From: an uncultured bacterium
GTDB lineage: Bacteria > Desulfobacterota > Syntrophorhabdia > Syntrophorhabdales > JANXAF01
NCBI GenBank assembly: GCA_938084905.1
Contig: CALKEQ010000004.1
Coordinates: 62,001 to 126,000, forward strand
Reading direction: 5' to 3'
Length of the DNA stretch: 64,000 nucleotides
A program made the translations under genes and the position numbers. This document shows, piece after piece, positions 18,448 to 27,793 of this stretch (position 1 is its first letter; the number at the start of each line of letters is the position of its first letter). The notes beneath the pieces were generated by a model. That model was not told the origin of the DNA. It ran no database searches and saw only the letters and a program-made list of their open reading frames with translations.

Positions 18448-20157
18448 ATGTCTGTCTCTTTTGAGGAGCTTTCATTCCGTTACAAAAACAGAGGATCTTA
18501 CGCACTAAAGGATATAAACGCGAAATGGGTCGAATCCTCATCGATTGCAATTATGGGACATGAGGGAGCGGGTAAATCCACCCTCTGCTACTCCATAAAC
18601 GGTATAGTCCCCCATTTTTTTAAGGGAGAGTATTCTGGTAGAACGATTGTTTTTGGAACGGAGGTTAAAAAATCGTCTGTCCAAGAGATGGCAAAAAAGG
18701 TGGGTCTAGTGTTCCAGGACTTTGAGTCCCAGATCTTTTCAACAAATGTTGAACTTGAAGTTGCCTTTGGACTGGAAAACCTGTGCCTTCCAAAGGAGGA
18801 GATGGGAAGGCGAGTCGATTTTTATCTCGCCTTTGTTGGCTTAAAGGAGTTAAAAAAAAGGGATACAGCCACCCTTTCAGGAGGACAGAAACAGAGGCTT
18901 GCAATAGCATCTGTACTTGCTATGGAACAGCCCGTAATCGTAATGGATGAACCTCTAAGCGACCTCGACCCTGTTGGGAAAAGGGAAATCCTTGAGATAA
19001 GGGAAAAACTGAAAGATGAGAAACGTTTACTTATAATTGTCGAAAATGATCCGGAAAATGTTCTTCAGATGGATGAAATATGGATAATGAAGGAAGGTAG
19101 ATTTTTTGCTTCAGGAAGAGCAAGGGATATTATAAAAGACGTCCCTCTTCTTGAATCTGCAGGAATTATGGTGCCAAAGCATTTCATCTTCTTTAAGGGA
19201 CTTGGGTTTAGGGATCCTCCTTTGACCTTTGAAGATTCTATTAAACTCCTTAGGGAAAAATGTCTCCTCAATGGAAATAGGAGATTTTTTGAGCTTAATA
19301 TTCCATCTCATTTTTGCAAAGATGGAATAATTGAGTTTAGGGATGTCCATTTCAGCTATCCAGGCTCGGACGAAGAAGTCCTAAAAGGTATAAACCTCGT
19401 AATACGAGAGGGAGATTTTGTCGCCATAGTTGGTTCTAACGGATCTGGAAAAACTACCCTTGCCAAGCATGCAAATGGTCTTCTCAAACCAACCAAGGGA
19501 GCGGTTCTTGTAAAGGGGAAGGATACGAGAAGTTACAAAAGGCACGAGCTTGCAAGAACAGTCGGTTATGTTTTTCAAAACCCGGATCATCAGATCTGTT
19601 CTCGAACCGTATTTGATGAGGTAAGTTTTGGCCTAAGGAGATTGGGGATTGAAAAAAAATACATAGAGGAGAGCGTTGAGGAGGCTCTCTTTGTCACAGG
19701 CCTTTCAGGCTATGAGCACCTTTCCCCATTCCTATTATCTAAAGGGGAAAGACAGAGAGTTGCCTGTGCTTCAATTCTTGCCCTGAAACCTCAAGTTCTC
19801 ATCCTTGATGAGCCTACAACTGGTCTTGACTTTGTGCATCAGGTAAAAATGATGGAGATGTTAAAAAAGCTCAATGAGAGGGGCCACACTATCATTATAA
19901 TCACCCATTCCATATGGGTTGCAGAAACTTACGCGAAAAGGTCAATAGTTATGAGGGATGGAAGGATAGAAAAGGAGGGACCAACTAGGGAAGTTTTTTT
20001 TGATGAAGAAACTCTTCTCAGCTGTTCTGTTTACCCCTCCACCCTCACAAGGATCGCAAATTTTCTAAAGACGAAATCAATGGAACCGGAAGAAATGATA
20101 GAGGAACTTAAAAATGAAGGTCTCCTTGTACCAGGAAAAAGAGACCCCAATTCATAA
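18448..20157 (+). CDS. ECF transporter ATPase, fused two-domain (EcfA-EcfA')
   Basis: 569 residues containing two complete ABC domains in tandem. Domain 1 has Walker A GHEGAGKST (near residue 36), LSGGQKQR and MDEPLSDLDP. Domain 2 has Walker A GSNGSGKTT (near 328), the altered signature LSKGERQR and LDEPTTGLD. In most ECF systems EcfA and EcfA' are separate proteins; here they are fused, as in the CbiO/YkoD-like group. The ATPase powers uptake with EcfT and the S component. It starts 3 bp after the S gene and its 3' end overlaps ecfT by 44 nt. Confidence 0.9.
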   Translation: MSVSFEELSFRYKNRGSYALKDINAKWVESSSIAIMGHEGAGKSTLCYSINGIVPHFFKGEYSGRTIVFGTEVKKSSVQEMAKKVGLVFQDFESQIFSTNVELEVAFGLENLCLPKEEMGRRVDFYLAFVGLKELKKRDTATLSGGQKQRLAIASVLAMEQPVIVMDEPLSDLDPVGKREILEIREKLKDEKRLLIIVENDPENVLQMDEIWIMKEGRFFASGRARDIIKDVPLLESAGIMVPKHFIFFKGLGFRDPPLTFEDSIKLLREKCLLNGNRRFFELNIPSHFCKDGIIEFRDVHFSYPGSDEEVLKGINLVIREGDFVAIVGSNGSGKTTLAKHANGLLKPTKGAVLVKGKDTRSYKRHELARTVGYVFQNPDHQICSRTVFDEVSFGLRRLGIEKKYIEESVEEALFVTGLSGYEHLSPFLLSKGERQRVACASILALKPQVLILDEPTTGLDFVHQVKMMEMLKKLNERGHTIIIITHSIWVAETYAKRSIVMRDGRIEKEGPTREVFFDEETLLSCSVYPSTLTRIANFLKTKSMEPEEMIEELKNEGLLVPGKRDPNS

Positions 20158-20908
20158 GCTCGACCCAAGAACGAAGATCATATCCTCCGTTTTTTTGTTC
20201 GTATGTGCACTGATATTCAACCACCCACTCTACCTTCTTGCACTTTTTTCTCCCCTTTTATCTATCCTTCTTCTTTTTCGTTCCTATCCATTAATCTTTA
20301 GGCTTAAGTACGTTCTAATCTTACTCTTCTTTTTCAGTCTCATTCTTTGGCCTTTCTTTGTGAAGGGCGAAAATATCCTCTTTTGGATAGCTTCCTATCC
20401 CATTTACGAGGAGTCGCTCTACTATGGGATGGCAATGGGTATAAGGCTTGTAACATTCGTTGTCATCGGTTTAATTTACGTTTCAACTACGAAAAATGAG
20501 GAGACGATGTACGGGCTTATAGCCCTTGGATTTCCGTATCCTTTCTCCTTTGCAATAGGGACGGCTTTGAGGCTTGTCCCTTCATTCGTTGACGCGGCAG
20601 TAACTATAATGGAGGCACAGTTCTCAAGAGGACTAGAACTGGAGACCAAAAATCCTTTCAAAATTCTAAAAATCCTTTCAGTATTGGCAGTACCCATGTT
20701 CGTTACAGCTATAAGGAATACGAATATGCTCGGTTTGTCTTTAGAAGCTCGAGGATTTAGCCCCTCTGCTCGTAGAACCTTTTATCTAGATCTGAAGATG
20801 AGACCGAAAGACCTTATCACAATTTTTTCAGTCCTCTCTATCTTACTTTTCTGCCTTTATCTTAGAGTCTTTCTCGGAAAAGGGGTTGTAATTCCTGGAA
20901 GGATATAG
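20114..20908 (+). CDS. ecfT: ECF transporter transmembrane component EcfT
   Basis: 264 residues in the CbiQ/EcfT family, with an N-terminal HKLDPRTKIISSVFLFVCAL motif that is highly diagnostic, membrane helices, and the two Ala-Arg-Gly coupling motifs, here AQFSRGLE and SLEARGFSP. These contact the ATPases. ATG 20114 lies inside the ATPase gene (44-nt overlap), and the conserved N-terminus requires a start there or very close, so the overlap is genuine. It completes the S-A-A'-T importer. Confidence 0.88.
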   Translation: MKVSLYQEKETPIHKLDPRTKIISSVFLFVCALIFNHPLYLLALFSPLLSILLLFRSYPLIFRLKYVLILLFFFSLILWPFFVKGENILFWIASYPIYEESLYYGMAMGIRLVTFVVIGLIYVSTTKNEETMYGLIALGFPYPFSFAIGTALRLVPSFVDAAVTIMEAQFSRGLELETKNPFKILKILSVLAVPMFVTAIRNTNMLGLSLEARGFSPSARRTFYLDLKMRPKDLITIFSVLSILLFCLYLRVFLGKGVVIPGRI

Positions 20909-20945
20909 ATACGGAGTAGGCCAATGCGCGTTAAATTTTGACTCT

Positions 20946-21947
20946 CTAGCCTTCCTCTTCCCTTTTTTTCCTTTGCGTTATATCCCTTATTGACGAAAGC
21001 ACGTCTTTCCCTTCATAAACGATCCTATAAAGCTCTGTCACAATTGGCATCTCCACATTTAAAGATCTGGAGAGTTTGTAGACTGCTGAAAGAGTGTGGT
21101 AACCCTCTATAACTCTTTTTTCAGATTCAATAATCTCCTTCGGTTTTCCTCCCTTGGCAATTTGAATTCCAAACCATCTGTTCCTACTTAGAGGCCCGAA
21201 AGAGGTGAGAATCAAATCCCCAACTCCGGATAGTCCCATAAAGGTCATTTCCCTTGCCCCCATTGCCCTCCCAAACCTTTTCATTTCCGCAAGTGCCCTT
21301 GTCAAATATGCACAAAGGGTGTTAGTCCCAAGCTCAAGCCCCTGTATCATTCCAGCACCTATTGCCATCACGTTTTTTAAAGCACCACCTAGCTCGACCC
21401 CAATTAGATCGTCGCTTATGTAGACTCGAAAGATATCACTGTGCGTAAGGTTCTGGAAATACTCTGCAGACCCCCTATCATGAGAGGCGACCACAACTGA
21501 GGTGAAAAAACCCTGGGCAACCTCCTTTGCGAAGGAGGGTCCTGAAAGAACGGCGATCTGTGTCTTTTTTTTTCCGAGAAGTTCAGTGGCCACCTCACTC
21601 ATCCTTTTACAGGTCTCCGGCTCTAAGCCCTTTGTGAGTATCAGAATCTTTTTTCCATCTAGATCTTCCGTAATTGCTGAAAAAACCGATCTGAAGGCAT
21701 AGGAAGGGACACTAATCAGAATGTCATCTGAGTACTCTACTGCAAAGGAAAGCTCATTAGTTACTTCGATTGAATGGGGGATAAAGAAACCGGGAAGGTA
21801 GTAAGTGTTTTCTCGCCTAGTACTTATAATTTCACATAGTTCCTTCTCATATATCCAGAGACAAACATCTCTGCCCATTTTTGCCAAATAAATGGAGAAC
21901 GCAGTACCCCATGCTCCACCACCGATTACAGATACCCTTTCAGACAC
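20946..21947 (-). CDS. gpsA: Glycerol-3-phosphate dehydrogenase [NAD(P)+]
   Basis: GpsA reduces dihydroxyacetone phosphate to sn-glycerol 3-phosphate for phospholipid synthesis. The Rossmann motif is VIGGGAWGTAFS, followed by LTKGLEP, SGPSFAKEV and the catalytic region VELGGALKNVMAIGAG and GLSGVGDLILT. About 333 residues from GTG 21947, which has a GGGGAAGGG ribosome-binding site at its 5' side and lies 10 bp after the gyrA stop; a longer frame back into gyrA is not needed. Likely co-transcribed with gyrA. Confidence 0.94.
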   Translation of the reverse strand: MSERVSVIGGGAWGTAFSIYLAKMGRDVCLWIYEKELCEIISTRRENTYYLPGFFIPHSIEVTNELSFAVEYSDDILISVPSYAFRSVFSAITEDLDGKKILILTKGLEPETCKRMSEVATELLGKKKTQIAVLSGPSFAKEVAQGFFTSVVVASHDRGSAEYFQNLTHSDIFRVYISDDLIGVELGGALKNVMAIGAGMIQGLELGTNTLCAYLTRALAEMKRFGRAMGAREMTFMGLSGVGDLILTSFGPLSRNRWFGIQIAKGGKPKEIIESEKRVIEGYHTLSAVYKLSRSLNVEMPIVTELYRIVYEGKDVLSSIRDITQRKKREEEG

Positions 21948-21957
21948 AACCCTTCCC

Positions 21958-24372
21958 CTACTCTGATACTTTGGCAAAAGCCTTTATCTTCTCGTTTTCA
22001 TTCACATCCATTAGCTTCACACCAATCCCACCCCTTTTTTGTACTGGAATGTCTTTGATTTTAAACCTTATCGTTCGACCCTTGTCAGTAATTAGGATAA
22101 CTTCGTCCTTTTCGGTCATTTCCTTAACGCATACCAGGTTTCCATTTTTTGAGGTTACCTTCACGTTTTTGACCCCATAACCTCCTCTCGACTGCGCTCT
22201 GAATTCCTGGCCTTTTACACACTTCCCATAACCCCTCTCAGTGACGGCAAAGATCAGACTCTCATCTTTTATCAAGTCACATGAGCATACCTCATCCCCC
22301 TCTCTCAGTTTTATACCCCTAACCCCATAGGCACTTCTTCCCATAACACGAATCTCCCTCTCTCTGATCCTTGTAGACATCCCTTTTTTGGTTGCTATTA
22401 TGATGTCTGAGTTTCCATCAGTTGTAAGGACGCTTACGAGCTTATCATCTTCCGGAACGCTAATTACTTTCACCCCTTTTGCTCTAAGACCGTAAAGCTC
22501 TGAAAGCTTTATCTTTTTCACAAATCCTTTTTTTGTTACGAATAGGAGAAATCTGTTATCTAAAAATTCGTTAACGTGGGTTACGGCTGATATCTCATCA
22601 TTCATATCAATGTTTACAAGGTTGATCACAGGCTTACCTCTTGCCGAAAGGGGAGCCTCAGGTATAGAGTACACTTTGATCCCGTACGCTTTGCCGGAGC
22701 TGGTAAAAAAGAAAATGTAAGAGTGGGTAGAAGCTATGTATATGTGCTCTACAACATCCTCCTCCCTAATGGCTATCCCTATTTTTCCCTTTCCACCCCT
22801 TGACTGATGCCTGTACTGCTCTAAGGGTGTTCTCTTTATGTACCCCTTGTTAGTAAGGGTAACGACAACCTCCTCCTCCTTTATCATGTCCTCTGCTGAT
22901 ATTTCAGGAAGCTCATCAACTATTTCTGTTAGCCTCTCATCTCCGTATTTTTCCCTTATCTCTATCAGTTCATCCTTGAGAGTTGAAAGTAGAATCCTTT
23001 CGTCCGTCAAAATCGATGTCAGCCTCTCAATCTCCTTCTCCGTTTGATCCAGATCCTCAAGTATTTTTTCACGCTCTAAAGATGTTAGTCTCTGAAGTCT
23101 CATTTCTAGTATACTTGTGGCCTGTTTTTCCGTAAGACCGTAAATTTTGATGAGCCCTTCCTTTGCATCCTGAACACTTTTTGATCCCTTTATTAAGGAG
23201 ATGACTTCATCTATTCGGTCAAGAGCCACCTTTAGACCTTGTAGCACGTGAAGTTTCTCTTTTGCCTTATTCAGCTCATATACTGTTCTCCTCCTTATAG
23301 TCTCCTTTCTGAAGTTTACGAATTCTCTTATGAGCCCTTTTAGATTTAAGGTTTTTGGCTCATTGTTGATTATCGTCAGAAATATTATCCCAAAGGTTGT
23401 CTGTAGCTGCGTATGCTTGTAGAGTTTATTAAGCACAGGGGTCGGATTTTCTCCTTTTTTAAGTTCAATTACTATCCTCATTCCCTCCCTGCTCGATTCG
23501 TCCCTTATGTTTGAGATACCCTCTATCTTTCTCGTGTTCACAAGCTCGACAATGTTCTCGATCAGTCTTGCCTTATTAACCTGGTAGGGTATCTCTGTTA
23601 TCACTATTCTTACCCTTCCATCTTTTCTACTTTGCTCTATATGGGCCCTTGCCCTAAGGACGATGTGACCTTTTCCAGTTTCGTAAGCTTCCCTTATCCC
23701 ACTTCTCCCGTAAATTATCCCTCTTGTTGGAAAGTCAGGCCCAGGAACTATCCTCATCAATTCATCTATTGTTATTTCCGGATTATCGATGAATGCAATT
23801 ATCGCATCCACAATTTCCCTGAGGTTATGGGGAGGTATATTTGTTGCCATTCCCACAGCTATTCCTGAAGAGCCGTTAATGAGGAGATTTGGAATCCTTG
23901 ACGGAAGGACCTGTGGTTCTAAAAGAGAATCATCGTAGTTTGGCCTAAAATCGACCGTATCCTTCTCAATATCCTTTAGTAACTCTTCCGCCATCTTAGA
24001 TAGTCTCACTTCCGTGTATCTCATTGCCGCCGGCTCATCTCCATCTATTGAGCCAAAGTTACCCTGACCATCTATAAGGGGGTATCTTAAGGAAAAATCC
24101 TGAACCATTCTCGTTATCGCATCATATACGGCCTGGTCTCCGTGGGGGTGGTACTTTCCTATCACATCTCCAACTATCCTTGCGGACTTCTTGTAAGGCC
24201 TGTCATGAAAGTTTCCAAGCTCGTACATCGCATAGAGAATCCTTCTGTGTACGGGCTTTAATCCATCTCTAACATCTGGAAGAGCCCTCCCTATGATCGT
24301 GCTCATGGCATAGTCAAGGTAGGACCTTTTCATCTCCTCTTCTATTGGAACAACAAAAATAGCCTCAGACAA
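21958..24372 (-). CDS. gyrA: DNA gyrase subunit A
   Basis: 804 residues. The breakage-reunion domain has [30 protein letters not shown] at the N-terminus and the active-site Tyr in [11 protein letters not shown] (about residue 122), followed by the coiled-coil tower. The C-terminal half holds the beta-pinwheel repeats; a GyrA-box-like QSRGGKG is visible, which favours gyrase over topoisomerase IV. The start is a TTG (24372-24370) with an AGGAGGG ribosome-binding site. Gyrase introduces negative supercoils with GyrB, which is not in this window. Confidence 0.95.
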   Translation of the reverse strand: MSEAIFVVPIEEEMKRSYLDYAMSTIIGRALPDVRDGLKPVHRRILYAMYELGNFHDRPYKKSARIVGDVIGKYHPHGDQAVYDAITRMVQDFSLRYPLIDGQGNFGSIDGDEPAAMRYTEVRLSKMAEELLKDIEKDTVDFRPNYDDSLLEPQVLPSRIPNLLINGSSGIAVGMATNIPPHNLREIVDAIIAFIDNPEITIDELMRIVPGPDFPTRGIIYGRSGIREAYETGKGHIVLRARAHIEQSRKDGRVRIVITEIPYQVNKARLIENIVELVNTRKIEGISNIRDESSREGMRIVIELKKGENPTPVLNKLYKHTQLQTTFGIIFLTIINNEPKTLNLKGLIREFVNFRKETIRRRTVYELNKAKEKLHVLQGLKVALDRIDEVISLIKGSKSVQDAKEGLIKIYGLTEKQATSILEMRLQRLTSLEREKILEDLDQTEKEIERLTSILTDERILLSTLKDELIEIREKYGDERLTEIVDELPEISAEDMIKEEEVVVTLTNKGYIKRTPLEQYRHQSRGGKGKIGIAIREEDVVEHIYIASTHSYIFFFTSSGKAYGIKVYSIPEAPLSARGKPVINLVNIDMNDEISAVTHVNEFLDNRFLLFVTKKGFVKKIKLSELYGLRAKGVKVISVPEDDKLVSVLTTDGNSDIIIATKKGMSTRIREREIRVMGRSAYGVRGIKLREGDEVCSCDLIKDESLIFAVTERGYGKCVKGQEFRAQSRGGYGVKNVKVTSKNGNLVCVKEMTEKDEVILITDKGRTIRFKIKDIPVQKRGGIGVKLMDVNENEKIKAFAKVSE

Positions 24373-24455
24373 TGTTCCCTCCTTTTTTTCCTAAATCTAT
24401 CATAAGGGGGATTGGGTTGACAAACTCTTGCCGGCCGTGGAATCATAAATTATTT

Positions 24456-24674
24456 ATGAGAACTCGTTCAATAGTATCCTTCCTTATTGTCATCTCTCTT
24501 CTCATCCCCGTCTCCTGCAAAAACAAAGTTAAGAACCTTGAGGAAGAGATAAAGGTTCTGAGAGAGGAGAACGCCTATTTGAAAGCTCAGAACAGGAGCT
24601 TAAAAAAGGAGATAGACGAGCTTTATAAGAAGCTGGAAGAATGCAAATCGGTCCAGAAAAATAGGGAAAAATGA
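24456..24674 (+). CDS. Small coiled-coil lipoprotein-like protein
   Basis: 72 residues: a signal segment (RTRSIVSFLIVISLLIPVSC) with a lipobox-like end (IPVSC) and then a heptad coiled coil (VKNLEEEIKVLREENAYLKA, continuing as NRSLKKEIDELYKKLEECK). It is therefore probably a lipid-anchored Lpp-like spacer protein, although the -3 position (Pro) is atypical. ATG 24456 is preferred; upstream in-frame codons give a non-signal-like extension. Its stop overlaps the truA start as ATGA, so the two are translationally coupled. Function unknown. Confidence 0.7.
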   Translation: MRTRSIVSFLIVISLLIPVSCKNKVKNLEEEIKVLREENAYLKAQNRSLKKEIDELYKKLEECKSVQKNREK

Positions 24675-25450
24675 GAAACATTGCAATGGTCATCTCCTAC
24701 GATGGAACCGATTATCATGGATGGCAAATTCAGCCCGGTCTGAGAACTGTTGAGAACGTTCTTAAGGAGGCCATAGAGAAGGTCGTGAATCATCCGGTAA
24801 CTGTGATAGCTGGCGCAAGAACTGACGCCGGAGTACACGCCATAGGTCAGGTTGTGAACTTCAGAACCGATTCCCAAATTCCTACAGAAAACATCCAAAA
24901 AGGGGTGAATACCTTCCTCCCAAATGACGTGAGGGTTAGCATCTGCACAGAGGTGGATTTGAAATTCAACGCAAGGTCACACGCAAAGAGTAAAACCTAC
25001 GTTTATGTAATACACAATTCAAAAACTCAGTCCCCCTTCTTCTTCAGATACTCCCATTACGTTCCACATCCGTTGGATGTTGATTTTATGGATGCTCTTT
25101 CAAAGCACCTTTTGGGAAAAAAAGATTTCTCCGCTTTTAAAAAGAAGGACGAGTTTTACAAAAGCACGGAAAGGGAGATAATTAGGGCGGGGGTAAAAAA
25201 AATAGGAGACTTTGTCTATTTTATCTGTGAGGGAACTGGCTTTATGCGCTACATGGTCAGAAACATAGTTGGTACTCTTCTCCTCGGCGGATTAGGAAAA
25301 ATCACGGAGGAAGACTTTTTAAGGATAGTCGAGTCGAAAAACAGGGACATGGCTGGGCCAACTGCTCCTGCAAAAGGCCTTTTCCTTAAAAAAATCACGT
25401 ACGAAAAGTACAATCTTTTCCCAAAAGATCAGATCTTTAAAAGACTGTAA
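24671..25450 (+). CDS. truA: tRNA pseudouridine(38-40) synthase TruA
   Basis: 259 residues. The catalytic Asp is in GARTDAGVHAIGQV (residue about 52). The N-terminal ISYDGTDYHGWQIQP and C-terminal GFMRYMVRNIVGTLL motifs are typical. TruA makes pseudouridine at positions 38-40 of the tRNA anticodon arm. The 3' end converges with and overlaps the DUF362 gene by 22 nt on the opposite strand. Confidence 0.96.
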   Translation: MRNIAMVISYDGTDYHGWQIQPGLRTVENVLKEAIEKVVNHPVTVIAGARTDAGVHAIGQVVNFRTDSQIPTENIQKGVNTFLPNDVRVSICTEVDLKFNARSHAKSKTYVYVIHNSKTQSPFFFRYSHYVPHPLDVDFMDALSKHLLGKKDFSAFKKKDEFYKSTEREIIRAGVKKIGDFVYFICEGTGFMRYMVRNIVGTLLLGGLGKITEEDFLRIVESKNRDMAGPTAPAKGLFLKKITYEKYNLFPKDQIFKRL

Positions 25451-26553
25451 TTCTTTTTACCCATCCCAAGTTTTTCCGCATGATCAAGCTGAACGTTCCA
25501 ATCAACGTTTGGGTAAAGATCTCTCCATTTATCAGACCCGGCCTTTTTTGCCCTCTTTATAGCCGATCCTGTAAGAGGCTCCTCCGCATTTACAAGGTCA
25601 CATGAGGCTTTGTCAATTGCCACAGGATCAAAAGATGCAAGTACACCTATGTCCCTTACTATGGGAGAATCGCTATTCGGGTAACAATCGCAAGCGGGGC
25701 TAACCTGAAGGACAAAGTTTAGAAATAGGATTTTTCCTTTTTTCTGGCTCCAAACTCCATACGCATACTCGACCATTTTTTTCTGAAAAACATCAGGAGG
25801 TTCGTTGAAATCTATTTCAATTGCCTTGTTCTGACAAACTATTACGCATTCTCCACATCCTATACACATCTCTTGAACTATTTTTGCCTTTTTTCCCTCA
25901 ATAAGTATGGCATTCTGCGGACAATAAGAGATGCAGACTTCACATCCTTTACATTCGTCTACTTTCACATAGGGAGAGACGCTCGAATGCTGAATGAGCT
26001 TGCCCTCCCTGGAAGCACATCCCATGCCCAGGTTTTTTAAAGCACCTCCAAATCCGGAAAGTTCGTGCCCTTTGAAATGAGTCACAACAACAAGTCCGTC
26101 GGCTTCCGCAATGGCAGAGGCGATACTCACCTCTTTAAGTATCTCACCGTTTATCTGGACCTTTACGGCACTTTTTCCTCTTAGGCCATCTGCTATGATT
26201 AGAGGACAACCCGTTGAACTATAATCGAAGCCGTTGTAAATTGCAGTAATGAGATGGGTGACAGCGTCACTTCTTGAACCCTTGTAGAGTGTATTAGTGT
26301 CAGTGAGGAAGGGTTTTACTCCTAAGGCCTTTAGCTTCTCTATTATCGGCCGCAAAAGTAAGGGCCTTATAAATGCGGTGTTCCCTTTTTCTCCAAAGTG
26401 AACTTTAACCGCTACGATTTCACCAGATCTATAGTTTCTCGAGACTTTAAGTCTGTCCATTAAGGATCCGATCTTATCCAGAAGATTCCTCTTCGGATCC
26501 GTCTTTAGGTCGGTGAAATAAACCTTAGGTAGAGTCTCACGTTCTGTGTTCAA
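25429..26553 (-). CDS. DUF362 / 4Fe-4S ferredoxin-domain protein
   Basis: 374 residues. The DUF362 parts (VKVHFGEKGNTAFIRP, FLTDTNTLY, THFKGHELSGFGGALKN) flank a two-cluster ferredoxin domain with CKGCEVCISYCP and CIGCGECVIVC, giving two 4Fe-4S clusters. Such proteins occur in anaerobes; the reaction is not established. The start is TTG 26553, the only usable codon upstream of the conserved region, and no ribosome-binding site is seen. It converges on truA with a 22-nt overlap. A promoter in the divergent region is annotated separately. Confidence 0.85.
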   Translation of the reverse strand: MNTERETLPKVYFTDLKTDPKRNLLDKIGSLMDRLKVSRNYRSGEIVAVKVHFGEKGNTAFIRPLLLRPIIEKLKALGVKPFLTDTNTLYKGSRSDAVTHLITAIYNGFDYSSTGCPLIIADGLRGKSAVKVQINGEILKEVSIASAIAEADGLVVVTHFKGHELSGFGGALKNLGMGCASREGKLIQHSSVSPYVKVDECKGCEVCISYCPQNAILIEGKKAKIVQEMCIGCGECVIVCQNKAIEIDFNEPPDVFQKKMVEYAYGVWSQKKGKILFLNFVLQVSPACDCYPNSDSPIVRDIGVLASFDPVAIDKASCDLVNAEEPLTGSAIKRAKKAGSDKWRDLYPNVDWNVQLDHAEKLGMGKKNYSLLKI

Positions 26554-26564
26554 TTTAGCTCTAA

Positions 26565-26592
26565 ATTATGTTAAAAAGTGTCTACTTGTCAA
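26565..26592 (-). promoter_or_regulatory. Putative sigma70 promoter of the DUF362 gene
   Basis: Minus-strand TTGACA (26592-26587), a 16-bp spacer and CATAAT (26570-26565). Predicted start near 26557, leaving only a few bases ahead of TTG 26553. The same region also precedes the divergent acyl-CoA dehydrogenase gene. Confidence 0.5.
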
Positions 26593-26611
26593 TTGTAAAA
26601 GGAGGAAAAAA

Positions 26612-27793
26612 ATGCTGACCTTCTCTGAAAAACACAACATGATAAAGCGCATAGCTGAAAAGGTGGCAAAAGAAAAGGTCCTACCCAGGGCAAAGGAGAT
26701 AGACGAGACAGGAGCCTTTCCATGGGATATTGTTGAGGTCTTCAAAAGACAGGGTTTTTTGAATCTCATGCTTCCCGAAGAATTTGGAGGCCTAGACGGA
26801 GATATAACTTCCCTATGTATAGTTGTTGAAGAGATAGCGAAGGTATCTGGAGCTTGTTCACTTATCCTTCTAGCTCATGCTGTCGGCATTATGCCAATTA
26901 TGATTGCAGCCAATGAATCCCAGAAAAATTACATATATGGAAGGATCGCCAATCCGGACGAGATAAATATTGTAGCCTTCTGTCTCACAGAACCTGAAGC
27001 TGGATCTGATGCCTCCCACATGAGGACGAGGATTACGAAAGAGGGAAACTACTACTACTTGAATGGAAAAAAAACAATGATAACAAACGCCGCTGTTGCA
27101 AGAATATTTACAGGATTTGCAACAATCAATCCCCAACTGAGAACGAAAGGTATACTAGCCTTCTTTGTAGAGAAGGACTATCCTGGAGTTATAATCGGAA
27201 AAAGCGAAAAAAAGATGGGGATGATAGGATCGGACCTGACAGAGATAATCTTCGACAATGTTAGACTGACAGAGGAAAATATTATCGGTAAAGAGGGACA
27301 GGGTTGGGATATTGCAATGACAACTCTTAACCTTTCAAGACCGGCAGTTGGAGCACAGGCGGTAGGAATAGCCCAAGGAGCGCTTGATTTTGCAGCTGAG
27401 TATGCTTGGAAAAGAGTCCAGTTCGGACAAAAACTTGCCGATTTTGAGGGGATACAGTTCATGATAGCAGATATGGCCACGCAGGTGGAAGCAGCAAGGG
27501 CTCTCGTTTACGACGCTGCCCAGCTTCTAGACATGAAGGTTTATGAAAGGGATAAAATGAGCGCAATTGGCGTAGATAAACTATCCGCAATGGCAAAAAT
27601 GTACTCTGCAGACGTTGCGATGAAAGTGACAACCGACGCTGTTCAGATTCTCGGTGGTTACGGTTACACAAAAGAGTACCCAGTTGAAAGGATGATGAGA
27701 GATGCAAAGGCAACCCAGATTTACGAAGGCACAAACCAAATCCAGAAAATAGTGATAGCAAGGGATATTTTTAGAAAATTCATAGGCACCTAG
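26612..27793 (+). CDS. Acyl-CoA dehydrogenase
   Basis: 393 residues of the FAD-dependent acyl-CoA dehydrogenase family: AFCLTEPEAGSDASHM and NGKKTMITNA in the middle, RVQFGQKLADFEGIQ, and the catalytic Glu in IYEGTNQIQK (about residue 370, the short-chain/glutaryl position). It oxidises an acyl-CoA to the 2-enoyl-CoA, passing electrons to ETF. ATG 26612 has a perfect GGAGG ribosome-binding site 7 nt before it; an upstream in-frame start is rejected. The exact chain length is not readable from sequence. No other beta-oxidation gene or ETF is nearby. Confidence 0.93.
   Translation: MLTFSEKHNMIKRIAEKVAKEKVLPRAKEIDETGAFPWDIVEVFKRQGFLNLMLPEEFGGLDGDITSLCIVVEEIAKVSGACSLILLAHAVGIMPIMIAANESQKNYIYGRIANPDEINIVAFCLTEPEAGSDASHMRTRITKEGNYYYLNGKKTMITNAAVARIFTGFATINPQLRTKGILAFFVEKDYPGVIIGKSEKKMGMIGSDLTEIIFDNVRLTEENIIGKEGQGWDIAMTTLNLSRPAVGAQAVGIAQGALDFAAEYAWKRVQFGQKLADFEGIQFMIADMATQVEAARALVYDAAQLLDMKVYERDKMSAIGVDKLSAMAKMYSADVAMKVTTDAVQILGGYGYTKEYPVERMMRDAKATQIYEGTNQIQKIVIARDIFRKFIGT

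Noticed and set aside
18448-20157. The two-domain EcfA gene as two genes fused by a sequencing error
   Set aside because: The frame is continuous through a normal inter-domain linker, and each domain has a complete set of motifs. Fused EcfA-EcfA' forms are known.
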